Assembly (NCBI RefSeq): GCF_019734885.1
Contig: NZ_JAAXCM010000029.1
Span: 62,001-126,000, forward strand
Reading direction: 5' to 3'
Length of the DNA stretch: 64,000 nt
Origin: Pseudocoprococcus catus
GTDB lineage: Bacteria; Bacillota; Clostridia; Lachnospirales; Lachnospiraceae
Part shown: positions 37,065 through 45,066 of the stretch, piece after piece
Numbering within the stretch: position 1 is the first letter of the stretch
How the letters are laid out: each line of letters begins with the position of its first letter
Notes under the pieces: generated by a model
Databases searched by the model: none
What the model was told of the DNA's origin: nothing
What the model saw: only the letters and a program-made list of their open reading frames with translations
Translations under genes and position numbers: made by a program

Positions 37065-37514
37065 CTAATTTTCTTCTAATGTTTTATAAGGCAGGATATA
37101 GTAAGCCGTAGGCTGTTCTTCGCCTGATAAAATGATTTGAACACCATCATCCAACCACTCTATTTCATATTCTCCTCTTGCACCATCATTCGCAACATCC
37201 GCCTTAAAAGAAGCACGATAATATAATCCTGGTCTTTCATCTTCTGGAAGCATTTCAAATAACGTTATCTCAAGGTGACTATTTCCAAATGAGAAATCTG
37301 GTGTACCTATTTCATCAATCTTCAAAGTGTATTTGCCATCTGGTGATTCTTCTCTAAAAATTTCTGTTTGTCCTGAAACGTTCCATGAAATATTTGTACT
37401 ATCGTCCCCCGCATTTTGAGTGTTTTCGTATCCACATGTACCCTTTCCAAGCAGCACGAATGCCAATATAACAGTCTCAATTATCAGAAGTGTTACTAAT
37501 GTTCTTTGTTTCAT
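37065..37514 (-). CDS. Small membrane-anchored protein of the bla module
   Basis: 149 residues with one N-terminal membrane helix (VTLLIIETVILAFVLLG) and an extracellular domain with SPDGKYTLKI and several beta strands. Function unknown. The ATG follows GGAGGACAGG. It is the last gene of the minus-strand unit that starts at the BlaI operator at 37998, so beta-lactam induction is inferred. Confidence 0.8.
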   Translation of the reverse strand: MKQRTLVTLLIIETVILAFVLLGKGTCGYENTQNAGDDSTNISWNVSGQTEIFREESPDGKYTLKIDEIGTPDFSFGNSHLEITLFEMLPEDERPGLYYRASFKADVANDGARGEYEIEWLDDGVQIILSGEEQPTAYYILPYKTLEEN

Positions 37515-37536
37515 TATACACCTGTCCTCCATTATT

Positions 37537-37977
37537 TTAATGTCCACGCATATCCAGTTCTTTCAATAGAGAATTTCCACTTCCCCATGAATATACAATG
37601 TAATAACCGCCGTCCTCTATTTCTTCCGAAAATTGTAGTGCCTTATGTTCAATCACCTCAATGGACTGCCCTTCCTGAATTTCCACTAAATATTCCCACT
37701 CGTTGCTTCTGTAATCTGAATAATAAGTTTCCAATTCTTCCAAAGACAATTCACTCCTAATTAGGATTGCTCCGAAATATTGCATCCCATTTCCGTTACC
37801 CGTCAGCTTCCCAGCCTGTGACAACGACTCTATCAATTCTGTTTCCTCTGGTAGCGGAATTTCACATAATGCTTTTTCCACTTTGTAGGCAGTGTGGTTA
37901 TTTATGAGTGGAATGGATATAACTCCGCCTATCAATATGGCTGCCGCTAAAATCCTAACTATTTCCAGTTTTTTCAT
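37537..37977 (-). CDS. Small membrane-anchored protein behind a BlaI operator
   Basis: 146 residues: N-terminal membrane helix (VRILAAAILIGGVISIPL) and a small extracellular domain (GNGMQYFGAILIRSELSLEE, then GYYIVYSWGSG). I recognise no family. The ATG directly follows GGGGAGG; a much longer frame starting at 38106 would cover the operator and is rejected. It starts a two-gene unit under its own BlaI-controlled promoter. Confidence 0.82.
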   Translation of the reverse strand: MKKLEIVRILAAAILIGGVISIPLINNHTAYKVEKALCEIPLPEETELIESLSQAGKLTGNGNGMQYFGAILIRSELSLEELETYYSDYRSNEWEYLVEIQEGQSIEVIEHKALQFSEEIEDGGYYIVYSWGSGNSLLKELDMRGH

Positions 37978-37997
37978 CCTCTCCCCTCTTTCTTTTC

Positions 37998-38014
37998 TTA
38001 CACCTGTAAGATTA
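37998..38014 (-). promoter_or_regulatory. BlaI-type operator for the small-protein unit
   Basis: TAATCTTACAGGTGTAA on the minus strand, overlapping the -10 box of the promoter at 38009-38037. Confidence 0.75.
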
Positions 38015-38037
38015 CCATAAAACACCACTATTATCAA
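38009..38037 (-). promoter_or_regulatory. Promoter of the small-protein unit
   Basis: TTGATA, 17-base spacer, TAATCT on the minus strand; the -10 lies within the BlaI operator. Confidence 0.6.
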
Positions 38038-38053
38038 ATCATTCTTTCTTAAC

Positions 38054-39322
38054 TTACTCTTTACGAATACGGTATTTGTAATTCGGTATACTCGTAATAC
38101 CATCATTCAATATTTCATTTCCTAAATACTGAAAACTGCCATCCTCCGCAAACCTTACAGTCAGTTCATGGGTTATAACCGCATCATTACAAATAACCAT
38201 ATCGCACACCGCCTCTACCGTTAATGTTACTGTCCCATCATCATTTTCTTTGATACCGACAACCTCCGGCAAGGAAGTCCCGAAGAACGTTGGCGCATAA
38301 TTAAAGCAACCAAGCCTTTCCCAATAATAGGTTTGCTTTTCCTCATCAAAGGCTGCATACTCCCGTATCTGCTCTGCTGTTACAGGAAGATACTCCATAA
38401 TCAGACTCTCGAATTCTTCTTTCGGAATGCCATTTGGATAATCTTCAGAATTAAACTTTTTGCCATATTTCATTCCATACAGGTATTCAAACATTCCGTT
38501 ATAATCCAAGTCACTCATATTTTCCGCATTCCAGTTGGAACACAAAATGTTCTGTCCCTGATATCCAAGTCCCAGGACGAGGCGCTCAGACATTTCACGC
38601 TGTTCCTCCGTCATTGGCTTTATTCTGATCAGACAGCTTCCGTCCATGATTTCACTGACTTCCGGCGGCTCCGGCACGCATAACTCATAACCGAACCACC
38701 CTTTCTCCGTGTACTTCCATTCTTTGATTCTGGTATAGGAAATATAGGACATTCCCGGCTTGTTATTGTCATTCCATATACCCCTTGCGCTTACAACATA
38801 CATCTCTGTTCCGTCAAAAATAAATTTCATTCTCCCTATGCCGCCATCATCCTGTATCTCGTAAATTACAACAGAACCACTTTTCCCATCCGTACACTCT
38901 TCAAGAAACCGATCCACACTTTCATAATTTTCCATATTGGAATATGTTACCAAAGTGGAAACCGGACACCCTGTTTCCATTAACTTTTTCTGCATTTCCA
39001 GAACTGTTTCATCATTCAGAACCACATTAGATGCTGTCCCTTTATCTGCCCCATTATAAATGTCAAAAATAAGTTCCATCATTTTTTTACAATCACTCTC
39101 AGCTTCTTTTTCTTCCTGTTCATCCACAGGAAGTCCATAGCCCTTTTCCCACTGTTCTGCAGCTTCTTCCTCACCGCTCTTTGCTTCCTCCGTGGAAGAT
39201 ACTTCATCCGTATCTTCCACAAGAGTTTCACCCACAACTCTCTTTTCTTTTCCGCAGGCACACACGAAACACCCAATCAGAAATACCATAATCAGTAGAA
39301 TACTTTTTTCCCTTAATACCAT
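38054..39322 (-). CDS. Large lipoprotein of the bla module, paralogue 3
   Basis: About 422 residues with a signal peptide and a possible lipobox FVCAC. After an acidic linker (about 30-70) comes a domain shared with the products of 40313-41554 and 39328-40316: an aromatic ExGYF/WF block, the marker ILCSNWNAENMSDLDYNGMF, a PxxExFESLIMEYLPV block, and an end with DDGTVTLTVEAV and FQYLGNEI. Possibly the DUF6070 group, a name recalled without check. No enzyme motif. The ATG after AAAGGAT is used. Its position behind a penicillin-binding protein gene suggests a cell-wall or beta-lactam-related role. Confidence 0.82.
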   Translation of the reverse strand: MVLREKSILLIMVFLIGCFVCACGKEKRVVGETLVEDTDEVSSTEEAKSGEEEAAEQWEKGYGLPVDEQEEKEAESDCKKMMELIFDIYNGADKGTASNVVLNDETVLEMQKKLMETGCPVSTLVTYSNMENYESVDRFLEECTDGKSGSVVIYEIQDDGGIGRMKFIFDGTEMYVVSARGIWNDNNKPGMSYISYTRIKEWKYTEKGWFGYELCVPEPPEVSEIMDGSCLIRIKPMTEEQREMSERLVLGLGYQGQNILCSNWNAENMSDLDYNGMFEYLYGMKYGKKFNSEDYPNGIPKEEFESLIMEYLPVTAEQIREYAAFDEEKQTYYWERLGCFNYAPTFFGTSLPEVVGIKENDDGTVTLTVEAVCDMVICNDAVITHELTVRFAEDGSFQYLGNEILNDGITSIPNYKYRIRKE

Positions 39323-39327
39323 TAAAA

Positions 39328-40316
39328 TCATCCTTTCGTTCTTGCTATTGGCGGCAGTCCCAATTCTATTTGCTCTATGGAATTAGAAAGATACCTGAAC
39401 GTTCCATCTTCAAATGGTTGGACCACAACCGTGTTTCTAAAAGCGAGATTGGAATTATAATCCGGCCATACTCCATCAACGATAAGCGTAATTGTTCCAT
39501 CCGCATTTTCTGTATAATCAACCACCTCTCCAAAGGGCGGATATGGGCTGGCATAAATCATTTCATATTCATAACTGTTGCTGCCCTCATCATATCCACA
39601 ATGCTCTCTCAACTGATCCACCGATACAGGAAAATAGGTGGTCATAATCTTTTCAAATTCCTCTGCCGAAATTTTCCAATCTTCCGTTTTTAAATTTTCG
39701 CCTGTATAAATCCGATAAATATCTTCATACATACAAGGCATCAGCATGTCCTCCACATTATTACTGTCCCAGTTTGTGACAAGCACGTTGTAATTCACAT
39801 AGCTTAGTCCCGATATGTATTTTTCCGGCAATTTCCGGCAGTCTTCCGGAAGCGGTTCTATTCTCCAATACTGTCTCAAACGTGCATGTGCAATCACATA
39901 TTCATATGCATAGATAAAATACCCTTTTTCAGTAAGTTTGATTTCAGCCACATTACTTACCGAAGTTCCCTGTATTTCAGGCACTCCATCTTCCTTCCAA
40001 CGAACTCCTATATAATAAGTCTGCAGCTTACCTTTCCGATAAATAAAGGTAACTGCTCCTTTTCCTCATCTGAAATAAGGCAATCACTGGATTGTGGAAT
40101 GAACCAATATGCTGACTCTGTAGAAGTTTCCGCATCTGCTTCTGTTGTTGCTTCACTGTTTTCGATTTCTACAGGTGACTCCCATACTTCTTCCGCCACT
40201 TTTCGTTCCTCTGTATGCAGTTTTCCCCAACAGATCACCCCGGCTATAACAGCAAACAACAATATCAAAAATGGTAGTCCACACTTTTTAAGCAACCATT
40301 TCACATCTTCCATCAT
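39328..40316 (-). pseudogene. Lipoprotein-like paralogue 2, broken by deletion and frameshift
   Basis: Two open frames together make one damaged copy. The N-terminal part (40316 down to about 40060) encodes a membrane helix and acidic linker; the C-terminal part (frame open from about 40045 to 39328) encodes the shared domain with VLVTNWDSNNVEDML, FEKIMTTYFPVSV and DGTITLIVDGVW. About 100 residues present in both sisters between these parts are missing, and the reading frame shifts at the join. The first ATG overlaps the stop of the upstream gene as ATGA. Confidence 0.75.
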
Positions 40317-41554
40317 TCACCTCCATATATTTCTTCCCATTCCTCCGCTGTCAAACGTGGTGTATGCCATGTTTCCTCACTATTATCCTCGGAAGGTATA
40401 ATTCGGTTGGAAACATATTGTACCCCACCGTCCTCCAAAGGACGGACCACAACCTCATGGGCATATACCTTTGAATTTCCCGAATGCGGAAATACTACAT
40501 TAGCTGTAAGTGTAATTGTTCCATCGCTGTTCTCCGTGAATCCAACCACCTCAGAATATGGGTATTCCGGATACTCTACTTCCTCAAATCCTCTCGGCTT
40601 ATATTCATAGGTTTCATTCTCTGCATAATAGATGGTTTTGGACTGTAATGTTTCACTATCAATATTGAAATATGCCATGATGACGCTTTCAAAGTCATCC
40701 TTGGGAATTCGATAAACAGCACCAACTCCCAAATTGCCATCTGCAACATATGGGATGTATGTCCCATTTACTTTTGGATAAAGAAGCTCATACATATCAT
40801 AGAAATTCAAATCCCCAAAATCATCCTCGCTCCAATCTACAATGAACATATTATTCTGTTCAAAGCCGATTGGTGTGAGATACTTCCGAGTCAGCATCCT
40901 ACATGTCTCATCCAACGGCTGCACCCGCAATGCAGTATCCTCTTCCACTCCGCTTAATGCAAGAATATATAGTTCTTCTGAATACCAACTTCCAGAAAAC
41001 ATCAGATATCCTTCTTCTGTATAGTTCCAGTATTCTGCCTGATAACTTCCTGTTGTATTTCTTTGTATATTTCCGTTTTCGTACTTGTAATGGCTTCTGA
41101 CCACATCTACATTTCCATCTTTTGTCTGCAAATCGTATTTTACAAAACCCGGCAAATAACCGACCTCAATAATGGATATTTCTGCCTCTTCCTTCTCATC
41201 TACCATTTCGCAGAAGTTGGTCACCTGCTCCGGCTCAGTCATATCAATCTGGTTTTTACTGTCAACTGCCGAATAACCATTTTCTCCAAGACGATTTACA
41301 ATACTACGGATTGTTTCCAAATCCGCTAATTTATTTTCTTCTTCTGTTTTCTCATAAAGATCAATGCAGACGCTTATAATTTCATCTGCATCCTCCTCCG
41401 ATTCTTCCTGAATATCCTGAACATCTATTACCGTTTCCAAAACTGTATTTTCTTCCGGAGGTGCATCACTGCACCCCGAAATACTAAGTATTAATACAAA
41501 GCTAATTGCTGTCAAACCACTCTTCCAGAACCAGCTTGTCTTTCTTAACAACAT
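40313..41554 (-). CDS. Large lipoprotein of the bla module, paralogue 1
   Basis: 413 residues, signal peptide and clear lipobox SISGC, acidic linker, then the domain shared with its two neighbours: MFIVDWSEDDFGDLNFYDMY, FESVIMAYFNI, DGTITLTANVVF and VQYVSNRI. The ATG follows AGGAGG at 8 bases and lies 53 bases inside the end of the penicillin-binding protein gene, so it is coupled to it. Function unknown; an accessory factor for the penicillin-binding protein is the working guess. Confidence 0.85.
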   Translation of the reverse strand: MLLRKTSWFWKSGLTAISFVLILSISGCSDAPPEENTVLETVIDVQDIQEESEEDADEIISVCIDLYEKTEEENKLADLETIRSIVNRLGENGYSAVDSKNQIDMTEPEQVTNFCEMVDEKEEAEISIIEVGYLPGFVKYDLQTKDGNVDVVRSHYKYENGNIQRNTTGSYQAEYWNYTEEGYLMFSGSWYSEELYILALSGVEEDTALRVQPLDETCRMLTRKYLTPIGFEQNNMFIVDWSEDDFGDLNFYDMYELLYPKVNGTYIPYVADGNLGVGAVYRIPKDDFESVIMAYFNIDSETLQSKTIYYAENETYEYKPRGFEEVEYPEYPYSEVVGFTENSDGTITLTANVVFPHSGNSKVYAHEVVVRPLEDGGVQYVSNRIIPSEDNSEETWHTPRLTAEEWEEIYGGE

Positions 41555-43625
41555 ATCCACTTCCTCCTCTTCCTTTCACATCTTCTACCATGCTAATAAT
41601 CAATATAGGATGTTCTACCGTATCTTCTGCTGTAAAAATTGCAAACCATCCTAATTCCGTACCCGAAGTATCCTCCTTCGATGCCTTGATTTCTGCCGTA
41701 CCTGTTTTTCCTGCTAAAAGAATGTCATCCCGATGGGCTGCATATCCAGTTCCATTAGAATCATTCACAACCTTCTTTGTTCCTTCCAATACACGGCTTG
41801 CTGTCTCATTAGAAAAGGCACCCGGAATCCAATACTCGGCTATTGCTTCGTTCTGATATACCAAATACGGCTTTATGACATTTCCCTCATTACAGAAAGC
41901 AGAATAGATACAAGCCATATGTAACGGGTTCACTAAAACCTGTCCTTGTCCGTAACCGCTGTCTGCTAACTGTATTTCCGTTTCAATTCCCTCTGTATTG
42001 GAATACTGTGACTCTGCCAGCTTAATCTCAAATGGCAGTTCCTCATTAAAACCAAGTCCAGCCAAAGAACTCTCCATTTCTTCTGAGCCAATCTTTAATG
42101 CTGCCTTTGCGAAATAAATATTATCGGAATAAATCAATGCATTCTCTAAAATGACTGGTTCATATGCATGGAGTGTTGTTACATGATAAGAACTCCACGA
42201 TGCATCCTTTTGCCAGCTTAAGCCTACGTTCCCGTAATCTTCCATTGGATCGATTGCCCCTGATTCCAAGCCGACCACAGCGGTAATTGGCTTGAATGTA
42301 GACCCCGGACACCACACTTGCCGGAACCGATTATACATTGGCTTATTCTCATCCTCGTTAAGCGCAGTCCACTGTTCACTGGACAATCCCATAATAAAAT
42401 CGTTATTGTCATATGACGGTGTGCTGACCAAAGCCAATACTTCTCCGGTATAAGGATTCATGGCTACCGAGCAGCTTTTATCTTCCTTAAACTGTTCATA
42501 CAAGAAAACCTGCAAATCAGCATCTATCGTAAGCTGGATGTCCTGCCCATGTTGCACCAGCATCCAAGCAAGTTCCTCCTTCTCTTTGCCTTCCGAGTTT
42601 ACAATGCAAATTCTGCAACCGTTCTGTCCTTTCAACTCACTCTCAAACAAGCCCTCCATTCCGCTTCTGCCGATTACACTATTGGCTGTATAGCCTTCTC
42701 CTGCATGTTCCTCTAAATCTTCCGCAGTAACGCTTTGAACATACCCGACTAAATGTGCAGCAGCTTCCCCTAATGGGTATTCACGCACTTCAACATCAGA
42801 TATCATCACTCCGGGAATTTCCAGCAACTTTTCATGTCTTTCCTTTTCTTTCAGCACCTCTTCGTCCGGTTCAATCTTCATCAACTCGATTTCTTCAACC
42901 CTCGGAACGGTTTTTATCGGCACAAAGGAATCATCCTTTACCCACTGTGCCGACAGCTTCTTTTCTATCGCTTCCAGAGTTGTTTCCAACAGTTCTGCAA
43001 TCTGTGCGATTGCTTCCTCTCTGTTTTCCAACTTGCCTGGAACGATTCCAACCGAAGAAGCTATACCTTTTCCTGCAAGGACACGTCCGTTCCTATCCAG
43101 AATTTCTCCTCTTACTGCCTGTGTAGTGGAAACTCTTACTTTATCTGTAGAAGTCAGATTCGGAAAAATCATGGAATCATCCCAAACCAACTTATATCCA
43201 TCTTCGCCCTTTAGGAAGAGTGCTTCATTCTCAAAGCCGATAGTTCCTGCAACTGTATCAAAAGAAGTCTGGTAGGTTACCGCCATTTGCTCCTCATCAT
43301 ATGCAATAATCTGAACAGCCATATTCTGGACTTCTATACCTTCATAAATAGCTGAATTTCGAGTTACAAAATCCTCCTGACTGACATTCCCCGATGCCTC
43401 AATATGTAGCATCGCATACATTTCTTCATACTCCTGTTTTGGAATATGATCCATGTACTCCACCAGAAGTTCTTCCGGTGTCCTCCAGGCATTTTCCTTT
43501 GTTGCCAACATTCCTGCCACGCATACTGCAGAAATTACCGCAGCTATTCCTATAACAGCAATCGCAATCCATAGGAGCCTGCTTCTTGTTTTCTTTCGCT
43601 TGTTTCTGCTTTTTCCTTTCTTCAT
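41502..43625 (-). CDS. MecA-like class B penicillin-binding protein
   Basis: 707 residues. N-terminal membrane anchor (about 20-45), an NTF2-like MecA_N domain (about 50-170; TPEELLVEYMDHIPKQEYEE), a dimerisation domain (about 180-350; GEILDRNGRVLA, VGYVQSVTAEDL) and a transpeptidase with intact SxxK (GSTFKPI, Ser near 441), SxN (YSDNIYF, near 502) and KTG (GKTGTAE, near 638). This is the architecture of S. aureus PBP2a and enterococcal PBP5, which crosslink peptidoglycan while binding beta-lactams poorly. Three BlaI-type operators upstream place it under the BlaI/BlaR1 pair. The ATG at 43625 follows GGAGG. Whether it truly has low affinity cannot be read from sequence. Confidence 0.94.
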   Translation of the reverse strand: MKKGKSRNKRKKTRSRLLWIAIAVIGIAAVISAVCVAGMLATKENAWRTPEELLVEYMDHIPKQEYEEMYAMLHIEASGNVSQEDFVTRNSAIYEGIEVQNMAVQIIAYDEEQMAVTYQTSFDTVAGTIGFENEALFLKGEDGYKLVWDDSMIFPNLTSTDKVRVSTTQAVRGEILDRNGRVLAGKGIASSVGIVPGKLENREEAIAQIAELLETTLEAIEKKLSAQWVKDDSFVPIKTVPRVEEIELMKIEPDEEVLKEKERHEKLLEIPGVMISDVEVREYPLGEAAAHLVGYVQSVTAEDLEEHAGEGYTANSVIGRSGMEGLFESELKGQNGCRICIVNSEGKEKEELAWMLVQHGQDIQLTIDADLQVFLYEQFKEDKSCSVAMNPYTGEVLALVSTPSYDNNDFIMGLSSEQWTALNEDENKPMYNRFRQVWCPGSTFKPITAVVGLESGAIDPMEDYGNVGLSWQKDASWSSYHVTTLHAYEPVILENALIYSDNIYFAKAALKIGSEEMESSLAGLGFNEELPFEIKLAESQYSNTEGIETEIQLADSGYGQGQVLVNPLHMACIYSAFCNEGNVIKPYLVYQNEAIAEYWIPGAFSNETASRVLEGTKKVVNDSNGTGYAAHRDDILLAGKTGTAEIKASKEDTSGTELGWFAIFTAEDTVEHPILIISMVEDVKGRGGSGYVVKKDKLVLEEWFDSN

Positions 43626-43671
43626 ATTGACCTCCATTCATTTTGCTTTGCTGATATGGTAAATAACAAAT

Positions 43672-43706
43672 CAAGTGGCATTCATGCTTGCATGAAATGC
43701 CATTTG
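43672..43706 (-). promoter_or_regulatory. Hairpin in the leader of the penicillin-binding protein gene
   Basis: CAAGTGGCATTCATGC pairs with GCATGAAATGCCATTTG with a 2-base loop and few mismatches, followed on the minus strand by a weak T-rich run, 47 bases before the start codon. Possible attenuator. Confidence 0.55.
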
Positions 43707-43778
43707 ACGAGTATCTCCATTGAGACGATAGTCGAAATGGTCATATTCTATTTTCAATGTACGCTATATCCTCAAAAT

Positions 43779-43796
43779 ATTACATTCGTAAGATCT
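43779..43796 (-). promoter_or_regulatory. BlaI-type operator, leader site
   Basis: ATTACATTCGTAAGATCT on the plus strand, matching the module's operator motif at most positions. Confidence 0.6.
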
Positions 43797-43854
43797 TGAA
43801 GCAAAAAAATTTCTCTTTTTGCTCTGACCTACTCTGCATCCCTCCTTTTTATTT

Positions 43855-43872
43855 ATTACGCGTGTAAGATTT
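43855..43872 (-). promoter_or_regulatory. BlaI-type operator, middle site
   Basis: ATTACGCGTGTAAGATTT on the plus strand. On the minus strand an AAAAGGAGGG and a 19-codon frame follow (ATG at 43839), reminiscent of a copied blaI leader. Confidence 0.65.
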
Positions 43873-43915
43873 CGCACCAAAAAAAATATTTTTGAAACCC
43901 GCTACACTTGTGTAA

Positions 43916-43944
43916 ATATTACACCAGTAAGATTTATAAGTCAA
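43916..43944 (-). promoter_or_regulatory. Promoter of the penicillin-binding protein operon with embedded BlaI operator
   Basis: TTGACT, 17-base spacer, TAATAT on the minus strand. The operator ATTACACCAGTAAGATTT at 43918-43935 fills the spacer and the -10 box, an arrangement that should allow tight repression. Confidence 0.75.
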
Positions 43945-44272
43945 GTTATCTTTATATAAAAAGGCTCCTGCCAGAAGGTATCACACATTTTCGCAAAAGT
44001 GATACCTTTTAGCAAAAGCCTATTATTCAGTAAGTTTCAAACCACCCCACTGTTTCAATATTCAAATGTTTCTTTCAAAAGACCGGAAAACACACATCCA
44101 TTTTTCTTTCTTAATATCCCATAAACCGCAGAAAATCAAGGTTTCTTTGAAAGCAGACAAACGGTTTCAATATTCCCCTGAACTTTGCTTTTATACTGCA
44201 TAGCGAAAGTGACACTATTAACTTAAGGGTGGGGTAAATACCTTAACCATTTGAAAATTCCTTTTAATGTTA
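43945..44272. other. Intergenic region, right flanking repeat of the bla module
   Basis: No gene seen. It has a strong dyad near 43975-44018 (AAGGTATCAC with GTGATACCTT), ATACCTTTTAGCAA at about 44012, GCAGACAAACGG near 44153, and TGCATAGCGAAAGTGACAC near 44198. These blocks recur in the same order and orientation at 34.16-34.44 kb. Confidence 0.6.
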
Positions 44273-44902
44273 CTACTTTACCCTGTCCTCGGCAGGATCA
44301 ACTGCATACCAATGTTCTGCATTTCGCCTACATTCTAACACAGGTATTCTTTTTGTCACTTCACGTTTCGTGCTTCCATCACTACGAAGAATTTCTTTCC
44401 ATTCCACTGGTTTATTATAATATTTCATTTTGCCCCCACATTGAGGGCATCCTTCAATATGTATTTTCTCTATGGTCAATCTATTCCCATAACCACTAAT
44501 TGCAAAATTGAAAAACAAAGGATGTCTCGTTTGCTTTTTAGCAATTCTTCTAAGTGTAAAAAAGATTAAAAATAAAAATACAAATATTATAAAAATAATA
44601 GAATATTTCTGCATATCTAAACTTATTGTATTTCCATTCATCCCTCTAAAAAAGCAAACTATACTTTTTACTATTTTGGCAAACGGAAATATTCCTACAA
44701 TTGCAATAATAGTGCTAATCCATGTTAAAACAGCTAAAGTAAATGGACTACGCCATTTTGGTTCTGGATCATAATTTGCCGTCCTTTGCTTCTCTTCCGA
44801 GATATTATTGATAATATCTCCTGCTGCAATTTGAGTTTTTCCTGTAAAATTCACATTTCCATTGAAATTATTTTGCTTATACTCTTCTTTTCTTCTTCTC
44901 AT
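44273..44902 (-). CDS. Two-helix membrane protein with a zinc ribbon and an amyloid-like N-terminal motif
   Basis: About 209 residues. The first 40 residues contain NGNVNFTGKTQIAAGDIIN, a G/N-rich beta-arc pattern like the amyloid or RHIM-like motifs found in some prokaryotic signalling proteins. Two membrane helices follow (about 57-80 and 100-122), then a C-terminal part with CPQCGG and a later Cys. The ATG after AAGGAAG at 44902 is chosen; a TTG at 44947 gives a longer form. Function unknown. It lies at the edge of the accessory region, next to the core gene rlmD. Confidence 0.72.
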   Translation of the reverse strand: MRRRKEEYKQNNFNGNVNFTGKTQIAAGDIINNISEEKQRTANYDPEPKWRSPFTLAVLTWISTIIAIVGIFPFAKIVKSIVCFFRGMNGNTISLDMQKYSIIFIIFVFLFLIFFTLRRIAKKQTRHPLFFNFAISGYGNRLTIEKIHIEGCPQCGGKMKYYNKPVEWKEILRSDGSTKREVTKRIPVLECRRNAEHWYAVDPAEDRVK

Positions 44903-45066
44903 ATCGTCATCTTCCTTCTCTTTTGCGAAAAAGTATCCTTTCGCCAAAATGTATATTTCCCGTTCTCCAAAGCCTATCCCCTGGGGTGAATCTCCGATTA
45001 TATCATCACTCTACGGAAACAGAAACACACATCTATTTTATTCCCAAAATGACGAAATCCTTTGAT

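Noticed and set aside
44907-45066. Further copy of the bla-flanking repeat (TTTTGCGAAAAAG, TTTCGCCAAAATG)
   Set aside because: Only short A/T-rich pieces match; too weak to call without alignment.
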